From Fodinibius halophilus (GTDB lineage Bacteria; Bacteroidota; Rhodothermia; Balneolales; Balneolaceae), in contig NZ_JAALLS010000001.1 of the NCBI RefSeq assembly GCF_011059105.1, positions 313,399 to 377,398 on the forward strand: a stretch of DNA of 64,000 nucleotides, in the 5' to 3' direction. The position numbers and the translations under genes are program-made. This document shows, piece by piece, positions 9,211-17,518 of this stretch; position 1 is the first letter of the stretch; every line of letters begins with the position of its first letter. Below the pieces are notes generated by a model. The model saw nothing but the letters and a program-made list of their open reading frames with translations, ran no database searches and was not told the DNA's origin.

Positions 9211-9610
9211 TAGGGCACATCAAGCCAAGTACGACCTAGATCTTACCTACCCAAGCCTAACCATCGATGGCGTACCCGGATCAACCGCTACCCAGAAGGT
9301 CAATATCGACGGCCAGAACGGCTTCAACGGTGATGTGGATCTCTATGTAAAGAATATTCCAAATAGCCTAAAGGATGATGAGGGCAACAGCAAGATCTCC
9401 TTCCGTTTTGCTGATAACCCGATCAGTGGTGATGAAAGCACCGACCTAATCATGGAGGTGCTGCAACCGATTGATGAAAGCCTTTCGCCAACCATTACCG
9501 TACGCTCCGAGGCTCCATCCGGCAGTGTTGACACCGGCCCTAAGAACCAAGAGGAGACCTTCCAGCTCAACACCGACGCCTTCTCTCCGCGTACGATTGA
9601 GGAGTTCTAA
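9211..9610 (+). pseudogene. 3' remnant of a secreted Ig-like-domain protein
   Basis: The frame is open up to the TAA at 9608-9610, but the only start-like codon is an internal GTG at 9335. Read from about 9211 it gives a single Ig-like module: SLTIDG, then NGFNGDVDLYVKNIP, ISFRF, STDLIMEVL and ITVRSEA. That pattern is typical of the NGFxGxVxL...P...STL repeats of surface proteins. It has no signal peptide or N-terminal part, and begins directly at the end of hairpin 2 of BIME copy A. Its base composition is more GC-rich than pssA. I call it a truncated remnant; it could instead be a short gene starting at GTG 9335. Confidence 0.7.
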
Positions 9611-9632
9611 AAGAGTTTAGTATATAAAAAAA

Positions 9633-9671
9633 GAAACCCGAAAGCCTATGGTAGGCCTTCGGGTTTTTTTG
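9633..9671. terminator. Bidirectional terminator between convergent genes
   Basis: A stem of about 12 bp with one mismatch (5' arm about 9634-9646, 3' arm about 9653-9664) is flanked by A runs on the left and T runs on the right. It can therefore end transcripts from both sides. Confidence 0.8.
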
Positions 9672-9735
9672 TTTGAGATTATGAGTCCACCACCCTTTAG
9701 TAGCACTAACCCTTTCTAATCCGGCTTTTTATGTA

Positions 9736-11193
9736 TTAATTTGACGACTCGACTTCCTCTGGTTCATAGAACCAAACAGTGGTTAGCTCGCGTGTTTCAT
9801 CTGGTAGATAGAACACAACGTCATCTCCTCCGTCACCAGGAGCTTCGCCACGGACCTTGCTGGCATGCACTGCGCGTATGCTGCAGTTAGTTCCAGTGGC
9901 GAAGAAGTCTTTGGTGATACCGGTAATGGCTGGATTATGCCAGCCGTCAACATCAGGGTCATCAGAAATGATGTTCGTCATATTGATGTTGTCACGATTG
10001 TTTTCATCCGGGCCGCAGGCAAACTTAAATGCAAAGGCTTCATTGCTTTGATCTGCCTCTAATTTATGCTCAACATAAATCTCAACAGAAAGTGCCTTTT
10101 TGATTGAATTAGGGTAATCCGGAGCACCAATAAATACCTCACGATTACCCTCCTTACTTGAGACATACCCTTTGCTAGAAGGGGTGGCGTAGCCTGTTCT
10201 TCTTAAGCCCTCTACTAGCTCCACGTCATCCTCTGGATCGTAGTTTCCGCCGCTGTCTACACAGCCGCTGTCTTCTCGGTCGATGTCACTATCGCCATCA
10301 TTATCGATTCCGTCTGAGCAGGCGGGTACGTGTTTAAGTTTGAGAGTTATGTCTTGATTGTTTGCAGCACTTACTTCTGCGTTACCGCGAGATAGCATTT
10401 TTGTACTTAGGTCTTCGCGAAGATTATAAATACCATCACCGCTGACAATGACTGTTTTATTAGACATTGGGTAATTCAGCCTGTAATCAGGTATTTCTTC
10501 AGAGTAGATAAGACTGTCAGTGACAGTTGAGTCACCAACCTCTAAATGAAAGCCGATCTGCTCACGCTCTTCCTGAGATACAATCTTACCGTCAGCATCA
10601 TAGATCTCAGGTGTAATTGTATACGTCACGGTCTTGCGAGCACTTTGGAGACTCAACTCCCGACTCTCATCAAGAGTAACCGTCTTACACGACTCCTCGT
10701 AGTACTCGGCTCGCCCGCAGATATCTACCTCAGCTTCTTGGTAGGGAAGCGTAATACTTCCTTCCGGTTGACTTTTCGCTAAGGTATCCGCAATAAAAAG
10801 CTCAGCCGAAGAGATCAACACGTCCTTCTTATCAGCAATCCGGTAGTTTAGTGTTACCTCATCCGGATTCTCCTCCGTCAGCACAATCTCTACACTGCCG
10901 TTGGTTAAAAAGGAGACCGGCTTCGTTTCGGAGTGGTAGCCGTCCTGCTCAGCGCGAACCGAAAGCTTCGTGCCTTTCTCTCGTTTGAGTGACTTCTCAC
11001 CGACACCAAGCTTTTCGTCGGTATCAGCGTTGTACAGGGTGGCATTATCCAGGGTACTGCTGCCATCAGTTGGGGTTATCGTTTTTTCTATCATTTCAGT
11101 ATCGTCATCATCCGGCCCGTTGGGGCTCTTGCAGGTTGACAGCGTACCCCACAATAGGCCTGTAACAAGTGTCCATAATAAAATTCGATGCAT
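9736..11193 (-). CDS. Lipoprotein with DNDGD-type calcium motif, function unknown
   Basis: 485 residues with a lipoprotein signal peptide ending in GTLSTC (Cys21), so it is probably anchored in the envelope. The N-terminal half is a series of short beta-rich segments in which phrases such as TLNYRIADK and VTYTITPE resemble carboxypeptidase-regulatory/PEGA-like folds. Near residue 310 the sequence CSDGIDNDGDSDID resembles the DGIDNDGDG cysteine motif seen in myxobacterial and other surface proteins, possibly Ca-binding. I recognise no enzyme domain. It lies in the accessory patch between the gene remnant and the RAYT gene. Confidence 0.75.
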   Translation of the reverse strand: MHRILLWTLVTGLLWGTLSTCKSPNGPDDDDTEMIEKTITPTDGSSTLDNATLYNADTDEKLGVGEKSLKREKGTKLSVRAEQDGYHSETKPVSFLTNGSVEIVLTEENPDEVTLNYRIADKKDVLISSAELFIADTLAKSQPEGSITLPYQEAEVDICGRAEYYEESCKTVTLDESRELSLQSARKTVTYTITPEIYDADGKIVSQEEREQIGFHLEVGDSTVTDSLIYSEEIPDYRLNYPMSNKTVIVSGDGIYNLREDLSTKMLSRGNAEVSAANNQDITLKLKHVPACSDGIDNDGDSDIDREDSGCVDSGGNYDPEDDVELVEGLRRTGYATPSSKGYVSSKEGNREVFIGAPDYPNSIKKALSVEIYVEHKLEADQSNEAFAFKFACGPDENNRDNINMTNIISDDPDVDGWHNPAITGITKDFFATGTNCSIRAVHASKVRGEAPGDGGDDVVFYLPDETRELTTVWFYEPEEVESSN

Positions 11194-11276
11194 AGGTTGT
11201 TGATTAAATAAGATGAATAAGTCAATAATTCAGCAAGCTAAAGATGTGAGCAGGCAACTGCAAGTCGGGCAGGGGC

Positions 11277-11358
11277 GTACTGTTTCCGCAGCAGAGCGAC
11301 GGAAACAGTACTTGGTCGTTACTCGCAACCTCCTCCTTTCGGTGCTCTGCTCCGGAAG
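11277..11358 (+). repeat. BIME/REP double hairpin, copy B (upstream of RAYT)
   Basis: Hairpin 1 is a perfect 12-bp stem (11277-11288 with 11300-11311) with the same 11-base loop as copies A and C. Hairpin 2 pairs 11336-11342 with 11352-11358 (7 bp, one G-T). The loops are complementary as in copy A. It ends 44 bases before the transposase ATG. Confidence 0.9.
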
Positions 11359-11402
11359 AAAATTGTAAGGTTTATCCCTTTGAATGGTCTTACTCATAAA
11401 AA

Positions 11403-11939
11403 ATGGCACGGACTTCTTATAAGGTTTATGAAACCCAATACCCATACTTTATAACAATCAGTATCGTTGATTGGTTGCCTGTCTTTTCTATTACTGATGC
11501 TGCGGAAATAATTTTGGAAAGCTTAGCCTTTCACCAAAACAAAAGAGGGTTAACGCTATATGCATATGTTATTATGGAAAATCATATGCATCTGATAGCA
11601 CAGTCAGATCAGTTGCAAAAGAATATTCGAACTTTTAAATCATATACCGCCCGACGAATTATCGATTTTCTGAAAAAGGAAGGGCACGGTTTTTATCTAT
11701 CGAAGTTGAAAGAAAATAAGCTTTCCCATCACAGAGACTGTGAGTACCAATTTTGGCAGGAGGGATATCATCCTAAGCAAATTATGGATGATGCTATGAT
11801 GCAGCAGAAAATGGAGTATATACACTATAATCCGGTCAAAAGAGGATATGTTACAAAACCGGAATATTGGCGATATTCTTCAGCACAGAATTATGTATTG
11901 TCAGAAGGCTTGATCTCTATTACAAAAATTAGAGAGTAG
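11403..11939 (+). CDS. REP-associated tyrosine transposase (RAYT, Y1/HUH family)
   Basis: A 178-residue single-strand DNA nuclease of the IS200/IS605-like Y1 superfamily. The HUH motif is ENHMHLI (His61, His63) and the candidate catalytic tyrosine is Tyr81 in KSYTARRI. The C-terminal signature YIHYNPVKRGYV...WRYSSA is typical of RAYTs. RAYTs cleave and probably mobilise REP hairpins rather than their own gene. The gene is bracketed by BIME copies B and C in the same orientation, and copy A is 2.1 kb away. The frame is intact, so it may be active. Confidence 0.92.
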   Translation: MARTSYKVYETQYPYFITISIVDWLPVFSITDAAEIILESLAFHQNKRGLTLYAYVIMENHMHLIAQSDQLQKNIRTFKSYTARRIIDFLKKEGHGFYLSKLKENKLSHHRDCEYQFWQEGYHPKQIMDDAMMQQKMEYIHYNPVKRGYVTKPEYWRYSSAQNYVLSEGLISITKIRE

Positions 11940-11945
11940 TTGCCC

Positions 11946-12027
11946 GTTCTGTTTCCGCAGCAGAGCGACGGAAACAGAACTTGGCCATTCCTTTCGACAT
12001 ACTCCTTCCGGTGCTCCGCTCCGGAAG
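11946..12027 (+). repeat. BIME/REP double hairpin, copy C (downstream of RAYT)
   Basis: Hairpin 1 is a perfect 12-bp stem (11946-11957 with 11969-11980). Relative to copy B one stem base pair is changed on both arms, a compensatory change that supports folding. Hairpin 2 pairs 12005-12011 with 12021-12027. It starts six bases after the RAYT stop codon. Confidence 0.9.
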
Positions 12028-12056
12028 AAAAGGGGGCAGAGAATAGGCCATAGGGT

Positions 12057-13046
12057 CTAAAACTGATAACTGACTCCTAATGAATGCACTGTTCCGAAAC
12101 CTGTTTCAAACGGGATAAGAGCATAATTAGCAACGATAGAGCCAACTTTTACACCGGCCCCGGCCGTCCAGTGGCGTACGGTATCACCGGTTTTATATCC
12201 TGAATGCAACAAAATAGTTTCTGCTATATCGAACTCTACTGCAATATTGGTGTAGGGCTCTCGCTCTGCCTCGCCCTGTGAGGAGGTGTTCGTCGTTTTA
12301 ACAGGAACAACCCAGTTATTTTTCAAACTGACAGTAATTGGCAGGTTTTTGTTTTCCGGGGCAGTGAAGGTTAACAGTTCGGCATTAAAACCTGCTTGAA
12401 GGTTAGTGGGCAGAGAGGTCGATTGGTTGATAAGTTCGTCCATCTTTCCCAGGTTAAGCAGGCTCATTCCAAGCTGAAGGCGCTTATCCCAAAGTTGTGT
12501 TGCCGCTCCAAAGTTTGTTGTATAACCGGAGGCATTATGAATGTAATACTCCTCACGCAGATACTGTAGAGATCCTCCAATGGCAATAGGCCCCAGCTGA
12601 TAGGCATAGCCGGCACTTAGCGAAAGCAGGCTTATGGCAAAAGATCCTTCCGGTGGACCCGCTTTAGTTCGCAATACAATGTCATCATCTTGTGCCCCGA
12701 TAAAGCCGAAAGCAAACCCCCGGTTTCCTTTTTTAAAATTTATGGCAGCATGGGTGTGATTTAGATCTCCAATCCACAGTGTATAGGCTGCGTTAAGAGA
12801 AGAACTGTTTTCCAGGGCGAGATTCGCCGGATTGGTATACAGATTTGAAGCCCCAAGCTGCTCGGCAGTAACAGCTCCATTTAATGATAATGCCCGTGCA
12901 CTTGGCCCGATAGTCAACAGGTCAAGCCCTGTATTTTGGGCAGATGAATGGATAGGAGACAGCAATATTAGGATTCCTGTTATTGCAGTTAATAACATAC
13001 CCCGGGTGTTGTTTAGAAGGGCACTATAAGTTGATGATCTATTCAT
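12057..13046 (-). CDS. PorV/PorQ-family outer-membrane beta-barrel protein
   Basis: 329 residues with a signal peptide (hydrophobic stretch about 17-35, ending SSAQ). The mature start TGLDLLTIGPSARALSLNGA, followed by ASNLYTNPANLAL, is the hallmark N-terminus of the PorV/PorQ family. Members are FadL-like barrels of the type IX secretion machinery or its relatives. It is last in a minus-strand run with another PorV/PorQ-like gene and a secreted protein carrying a C-terminal sorting-type domain, consistent with a secretion function. Which Por protein it matches cannot be settled here. Confidence 0.8.
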   Translation of the reverse strand: MNRSSTYSALLNNTRGMLLTAITGILILLSPIHSSAQNTGLDLLTIGPSARALSLNGAVTAEQLGASNLYTNPANLALENSSSLNAAYTLWIGDLNHTHAAINFKKGNRGFAFGFIGAQDDDIVLRTKAGPPEGSFAISLLSLSAGYAYQLGPIAIGGSLQYLREEYYIHNASGYTTNFGAATQLWDKRLQLGMSLLNLGKMDELINQSTSLPTNLQAGFNAELLTFTAPENKNLPITVSLKNNWVVPVKTTNTSSQGEAEREPYTNIAVEFDIAETILLHSGYKTGDTVRHWTAGAGVKVGSIVANYALIPFETGFGTVHSLGVSYQF

Positions 13047-13078
13047 TTTTGAAATTCCGTAATTCAGAAAACTACTCC

Positions 13079-14056
13079 TTATAAATTCAATTGTATACCA
13101 AAGGTATGCATATAAGAAATATTATTGGATTCTTGTAAAAAAGCATAATCGATAGTGGGAGTCATAAAATCAAAAGGCAGATATATTGAAAAACCTGCAC
13201 TCCCATGGTTTGATGTTTTTAACGAGGATAAATTCTCAATTTGCCAGCCGCCCCGTATGGTAATATACTGGTGCAAGTGATAAGTGCTGCCAAGGCGTAG
13301 AAAAGTTGTGGACTCCTTTTCGTAGAATTCTTGTCCGCTATCGAAACTGACGAGTAGCTTGGTAATGGGCTGATAGGAAACTCCAACACGAAGCTGAGTT
13401 GGAAATGGATCGGAATGGGATGAACCGTTATCTCCCCAAAGCGGTGTTGAATCCCAGTTGTAAGAAGCCAGCAGGTCTTTGACGGTGCCTCCCAATTGCA
13501 GCTGATCCGATAGGATATAAAGAAAGCCCAGATCAAGCCCTACAGTGGTAGCATTATCCAGCTCATTATGTAGATCAGAAAGATAGTATTTAACACCGAT
13601 GCCCACCGATATTTTTTTGCTAATAGAGATACCGGCGGCCGCTGCAAACTGGTATTCATGGGTTGAGAGCATATTGGTGTGATATCCATCTGAAGTTCGC
13701 CCATCAATATTGTTTACATTTGCATTTATTACAGAGATGGAGGCTCCAGCGCTTGGGGGGAGTTGGAAGGTACTGCTTAGGGTATGGAGACTTCGATCAA
13801 AACTCATAGCCGCTGTCGACAGGTCTACCTGGTTGCCCTGTTTGGCGTGAGCTACCAAGGCAGGGTTATAATAGCCGTAGATGCCTTCCTGGGTTACAGC
13901 GGTAAGGGCATTTCCCATGGCCATACCCCGGGGGCCAAATCCTAACCGGCTAAAAGCCCCGGCACGGCCGGCATGTTGTGCCTGCAGGGCAAAGGCTCCC
14001 AGTGTTATAATAAAAAAAGTGAGTACTGTTTTTGTTGATATGTATTTCATCATCAT
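13079..14056 (-). CDS. PorV/PorQ-like outer-membrane protein
   Basis: 325 residues with a signal peptide ending near ALQAQ (about residue 26). The mature N-terminus (AGAFSRLGFGPRGMAMGNAL, then GIYGYYNPAL) follows the same plan as the neighbouring PorV/PorQ protein. The rest is amphipathic strands ending in FGIQLNL, a typical barrel end. It overlaps no neighbour but is only 3 bases from the secreted protein upstream and 32 from the next gene, so one operon is likely. Confidence 0.78.
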   Translation of the reverse strand: MMMKYISTKTVLTFFIITLGAFALQAQHAGRAGAFSRLGFGPRGMAMGNALTAVTQEGIYGYYNPALVAHAKQGNQVDLSTAAMSFDRSLHTLSSTFQLPPSAGASISVINANVNNIDGRTSDGYHTNMLSTHEYQFAAAAGISISKKISVGIGVKYYLSDLHNELDNATTVGLDLGFLYILSDQLQLGGTVKDLLASYNWDSTPLWGDNGSSHSDPFPTQLRVGVSYQPITKLLVSFDSGQEFYEKESTTFLRLGSTYHLHQYITIRGGWQIENLSSLKTSNHGSAGFSIYLPFDFMTPTIDYAFLQESNNISYMHTFGIQLNL

Positions 14057-14059
14057 AAC

Positions 14060-15613
14060 TTAGTCAATCAATAAGATCTTTCCCCTGATGGTATTTCCCG
14101 GAGTATCAATTTGATAGAAAACAGCCCCGTTTGCTACTTGCTTATCCGTTGTTGAAGTACCATCCCAAACGGCCTCGTAGGTTCCGGGAGAATAGGTTCC
14201 TGAATCCAGCTTTTTAATGAGGTTCATTCCAAAATCAAATAGACGAATCGTAACTTTCCCGGCTTTCTTTACTTTATATTTGATTCGCACCAGCTGATGC
14301 CGGCGTGGAGAAAAGGGATTCGGATAAGCGTAAGCATCAACGGAAGGAGCCTCTTGGCGGTACCTGTTTTTGCCACTAAGCGGAAAGTTTACCCGCGTTA
14401 TTTGCCAGCTCGTACCATCGTTCGGGGTGGAGGCAATGCCGTCGCTGGTTCCGACCCATAGTCGTTTGGTTGTTGTGGCGAGGCTGTAATATACAGCTGA
14501 TTTTTTAATAAAGGTATTGGGCGATTGTATCTGCGGCACTTTTTGCCAGTTGGCGCCATTGTCACTGCTTCTGAACAAGCCGTTGTCACCTGCTGCATAA
14601 ATTGTGCCGTTAAAAAATCCGATATCGTTAATGCGTTCTCCCTCCAGGTAATGATCAAAGGTTTGGCCGGTATCACTGGTTCGCACAATGCCATAAGTCT
14701 CCTTGTCACTGAGTCCGCCGGGCCAGTTGGTCATCCATATATCCCCGGTGGTGGGGTGCTGTTTTATGGTGATGATCCAGTTGCCCAGCAAGCCGTCATC
14801 AGATTCGTCAACCTGTAGATGATGCCACCGAATACTGTCTGCGGGCGCAGTTAAAGCGTTATTTGAGATATTGATTCCACCGGCCGTACCGCACCAAACC
14901 GTGCCCGCCTTATCAATAAGTACTGCAAAGCCCAATAGATTTTGATCAAATCGCGGATCGTACCGGTTGGCTCCATTGCCATTAAAGGTATATTCACTTG
15001 TGGGCTTTAGGGTGTCGGTCTGTTGTGGTGGTAAAATGATGCGGTTCCAGGTCTTCCCGAAATTTTGACTACGGACCAGCCCCAAGGCCCAGTTGGCAGA
15101 AAAAATGGTTTCTTTCCTCAATGCAATCTCAAAAGGGGGAGACTGCTGTTGGGCAGTAACCGGTAATTTGGAATACGTAGTACCACCATAGACGAAAGTG
15201 CTGTCATCTTTTTCATCATTGGGGTTATCAATAAATTGCCATTGATCTCCGCCATCAGTGGAATAGTGGTATCCAAGTCCTGCCTGTACATCACCGTCGG
15301 CAGTAGCAGCAGTATAGCCCAATCCGGCCCAAATAGTATCTTGTGCTAACGCCAGGGAATAAACACTACCCCGACCAGCTACTACAGAATCCGCATTTTG
15401 GGGATAATACCATTGGGCATTGTTGGCAATATTCCGGTTTAATCCCGGACCTATCCACAAGGTATCCCCAAATGCTTCCATGTTTGATACCGAATTACTT
15501 TCTATGGATTTAACCGGGGAAGAGACCGGGCCTACAATTTGAGTGTAGCCGGATATTGAAATACCAACAAGCAGAATTAGGAAGCAGAGAAAAAAACGTG
15601 ATGACTGCAGCAT
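14060..15613 (-). CDS. Secreted BNR-repeat protein with FlgD-like C-terminal sorting domain
   Basis: 517 residues with a signal peptide (hydrophobic 6-21, ending GYTQ). The middle has beta-propeller/sialidase-like repeats: STDGGDQWQF, SQNFGKTWNRI, SDNGANWQKV and PNDGTSWQITR. The last 90 residues (AYPNPFSP..., VTIRLFDFGMNLIKKL, AVWDGT, GAVFYQI, GKILLI) form a FlgD-like Ig domain. In this group of bacteria it commonly serves as the type IX secretion sorting signal. It is the first gene of the minus-strand run with two PorV/PorQ-like genes, which may be its export partners. Confidence 0.82.
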   Translation of the reverse strand: MLQSSRFFLCFLILLVGISISGYTQIVGPVSSPVKSIESNSVSNMEAFGDTLWIGPGLNRNIANNAQWYYPQNADSVVAGRGSVYSLALAQDTIWAGLGYTAATADGDVQAGLGYHYSTDGGDQWQFIDNPNDEKDDSTFVYGGTTYSKLPVTAQQQSPPFEIALRKETIFSANWALGLVRSQNFGKTWNRIILPPQQTDTLKPTSEYTFNGNGANRYDPRFDQNLLGFAVLIDKAGTVWCGTAGGINISNNALTAPADSIRWHHLQVDESDDGLLGNWIITIKQHPTTGDIWMTNWPGGLSDKETYGIVRTSDTGQTFDHYLEGERINDIGFFNGTIYAAGDNGLFRSSDNGANWQKVPQIQSPNTFIKKSAVYYSLATTTKRLWVGTSDGIASTPNDGTSWQITRVNFPLSGKNRYRQEAPSVDAYAYPNPFSPRRHQLVRIKYKVKKAGKVTIRLFDFGMNLIKKLDSGTYSPGTYEAVWDGTSTTDKQVANGAVFYQIDTPGNTIRGKILLID

Positions 15614-15668
15614 GAAAAACAGGTTTATTTTTGGATCCTAATATAGCTTTTATTTAGCGTAAATAAAG

Positions 15669-15697
15669 TTGTTGATTTTAGTGCAGGCGGCTATTAT
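15669..15697 (+). promoter_or_regulatory. Candidate promoter of the trp leader
   Basis: TTGTTG at 15669-15674, a 17-base spacer and TATTAT at 15692-15697 form a sigma-70-like promoter. It would start RNA only a few bases before the leader-peptide ATG at 15710. A similar TTATATTCAG string lies at 954-963 ahead of tmk. Inference from spacing only. Confidence 0.5.
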
Positions 15698-15709
15698 ATT
15701 CAGAGCGTT

Positions 15710-15787
15710 ATGAAAAAATCAGCTCATAAAAATATTAATTGGTGGTGGCTCGTGAAACAACATACACGGGCAGTGGCATTTTTATGA
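15710..15787 (+). CDS. trpL: trp operon leader peptide
   Basis: A 25-codon ORF beginning MKKSAHKNIN, followed by three consecutive tryptophan codons (15740-15748) and ending AVAFL with TGA at 15785-15787. Tryptophan is rare, so WWW in a short ORF just before trpE is strong evidence for ribosome-mediated attenuation. The Trp codons overlap the start of the 1:2 pairing arm (15748-15754). No clear Shine-Dalgarno is present, which is usual in this window. Confidence 0.9.
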   Translation: MKKSAHKNINWWWLVKQHTRAVAFL

Positions 15788-15848
15788 GCTAGATTCACAT
15801 AAGCATTTTTTAGCGAACCCACTGCAGGAAACTGGAGTGGGTTTTTTT
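15748..15848 (+). promoter_or_regulatory. Tryptophan attenuator (1:2, 2:3 antiterminator, 3:4 terminator)
   Basis: Three mutually exclusive pairings are visible. The pause hairpin pairs 15748-15754 with 15765-15771 (7 bp). The antiterminator pairs 15770-15776 with 15819-15825 (7 bp). The terminator pairs 15816-15823 with 15836-15843 and extends past one G-G mismatch to a GAAA loop, then a T run to 15848. Ribosome stalling at the three Trp codons would free the antiterminator, so the trp genes are read when charged tRNA-Trp is scarce. Confidence 0.88.
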
Positions 15849-15914
15849 ATTTTTGAACTATTTATTGATCTCAATCCGAAACTATTTTGGATATAATTAG
15901 CAGAGTTGTCAGAT

Positions 15915-17378
15915 ATGAATATTGAAGAGTTTAAAGATTTAGCAGAAGACTATACGGCCATACCGGTTTACCGTCGGCTAATGGCCGATGTATTAACACC
16001 GGTTTCTCTGTTTCTTTCGCTTCGCGAAAATGGGGAGTATCCTTTTTTACTGGAATCGGTAGAGGGGGGAGAGCAGGTAGCACGGTACTCATTTTTAGGT
16101 CGAGATCCGTACCAGGTGCTGAAGTATGACGGACAGCAGGTGGTGCTTGAGAAAGATGATACTACGAACCGTTTGGAGCAGCCGTACTTTGAGGCTCTGA
16201 AGGAACTTACTACCTGCCACAGTGAACCCGATATGCCCGAACTGCCTCGTTTGTCGGGTGGGGCCGTAGGTTTTTCTTCTTATGATACGGTGCGCGAGAT
16301 CGAGCAGCTGCCAGATCATCCCCAAGACGATACCGATGTACCGGAAGCTATATGGGCTTTTTATGATGAGGTGTTTGCCTTTGACCACGTTAAGCAGCAA
16401 GTCATCATTATTAAAACAGTTTTTGTGGAAGATGAACAGGATACAGCAGAGAAGTACCGACAGGCCCAACAACGACTTGATGAACTGGAGGAGTTAGTCT
16501 ACCAACCGGGGCAGACAACCGATTCATTTTCTATAAATCCGGATGAGTTGCGAAGCAATGTTAGTCAGCCCGAATTTGAGCAGATGGTCAAAAAGGCTAA
16601 GGAGTATATCTATGAAGGGGATATTTTCCAGGTAGTGCTGTCGCAGCGGTTTGAAACTGATTTTGCCGGAGATCGCTTTATGTTATATCGCGCCCTGCGG
16701 ATGGTAAATCCTTCTCCCTATTTGTTCTTTTTAGATTTTGATGATTTTGCACTGGTGGGATCTTCACCGGAAGTGTTGGTGCGGGTGCAGGATGATACGG
16801 CCCAGTTGCTTCCTATTGCGGGTACGCGGCCCCGCGGGAAAACTCCGGAAGAAGATTTAGCGCTGGAAGAAGATTTAAAGAATGATCCCAAAGAGATTGC
16901 CGAGCATGTGATGTTGGTAGACCTGGGACGTAATGATCTGTCGCGGGTATGTAAACCGGCTACGGTAAAGCCGGTCCGTGAGCAGGTAATAGAGCGTTAT
17001 TCGCACGTAATGCATATCGTCTCAGATGTGAAAGGCGAGTTGGCAGATGACCAGACCTCGGTGGATGCATTGATGCGATGTTTTCCGGCGGGCACGGTTA
17101 GCGGTGCTCCCAAAATTCGTGCTATGGAAATTATTGATGAACTGGAGCCGACTAAAAGAGGACCGTATGCGGGGGCGGTAGGTTATTTTGATTTTTCGGG
17201 CAATATGGATACCTGTATTGTTATTCGCACGATGATGGTTACCGATTCAAAGGTATATATACAGGCCGGGGCCGGAATCGTAGCTGACAGTGATCCCGAA
17301 AAAGAATATGTAGAAACGAAAAATAAGGCCGGCGCTTTGGTAGAAGCATTAAGCGTGGCTTTATCGATAACCAATTAA
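15915..17378 (+). CDS. trpE: Anthranilate synthase component I
   Basis: Chorismate plus ammonia to anthranilate, the committed step of tryptophan synthesis. About 488 residues. The LLES element of the allosteric tryptophan site (FLLESVEGG) lies near residue 45, and the chorismate-binding C-terminal part carries PSPYLFFL, PIAGTRPRG, DLGRNDLSRV and FPAGTVSGAPK. I start at ATG 15915; an in-frame TTG at 15906 adds three residues. It is the first structural gene after the attenuator and works with trpG. Confidence 0.95.
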   Translation: MNIEEFKDLAEDYTAIPVYRRLMADVLTPVSLFLSLRENGEYPFLLESVEGGEQVARYSFLGRDPYQVLKYDGQQVVLEKDDTTNRLEQPYFEALKELTTCHSEPDMPELPRLSGGAVGFSSYDTVREIEQLPDHPQDDTDVPEAIWAFYDEVFAFDHVKQQVIIIKTVFVEDEQDTAEKYRQAQQRLDELEELVYQPGQTTDSFSINPDELRSNVSQPEFEQMVKKAKEYIYEGDIFQVVLSQRFETDFAGDRFMLYRALRMVNPSPYLFFLDFDDFALVGSSPEVLVRVQDDTAQLLPIAGTRPRGKTPEEDLALEEDLKNDPKEIAEHVMLVDLGRNDLSRVCKPATVKPVREQVIERYSHVMHIVSDVKGELADDQTSVDALMRCFPAGTVSGAPKIRAMEIIDELEPTKRGPYAGAVGYFDFSGNMDTCIVIRTMMVTDSKVYIQAGAGIVADSDPEKEYVETKNKAGALVEALSVALSITN

Positions 17379-17454
17379 AATATACAATGCGGAAGGAGTG
17401 CTTGAACTTGTGTTAGCCATCACCTTCTGCTTCAAACAAAAGTAATTAAAATAG

Positions 17455-17479
17455 ATCCTGAAACAAGTTCAGGATGACA
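17455..17479. repeat. Short dispersed palindrome (ATCCTGAA...TTCAGGAT type)
   Basis: An 8-bp perfect inverted repeat (17455-17462 with 17468-17475), loop ACAAG, then GACA. The same unit occurs at 37257-37284 in the opposite orientation and, interrupted, at 37312-37350. It sits in the trpE-trpS gap. It lacks a T run, so it is not a good terminator. Confidence 0.7.
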
Positions 17480-17518
17480 AGAAAGTTTATAAAGATTAAC
17501 AAATAAAAGTACGTACTA

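Noticed and set aside
9039-9239. A 66-codon ORF overlapping the pssA end and BIME copy A
   Set aside because: It lies out of frame inside pssA and reads through the hairpins; it is explained by the real gene and the repeat.
11403-11939. RAYT gene as a full IS200/IS605 insertion sequence
   Set aside because: The flanking double hairpins and the RAYT-type C-terminal signature fit a REP-associated transposase better; there is no TnpB gene.
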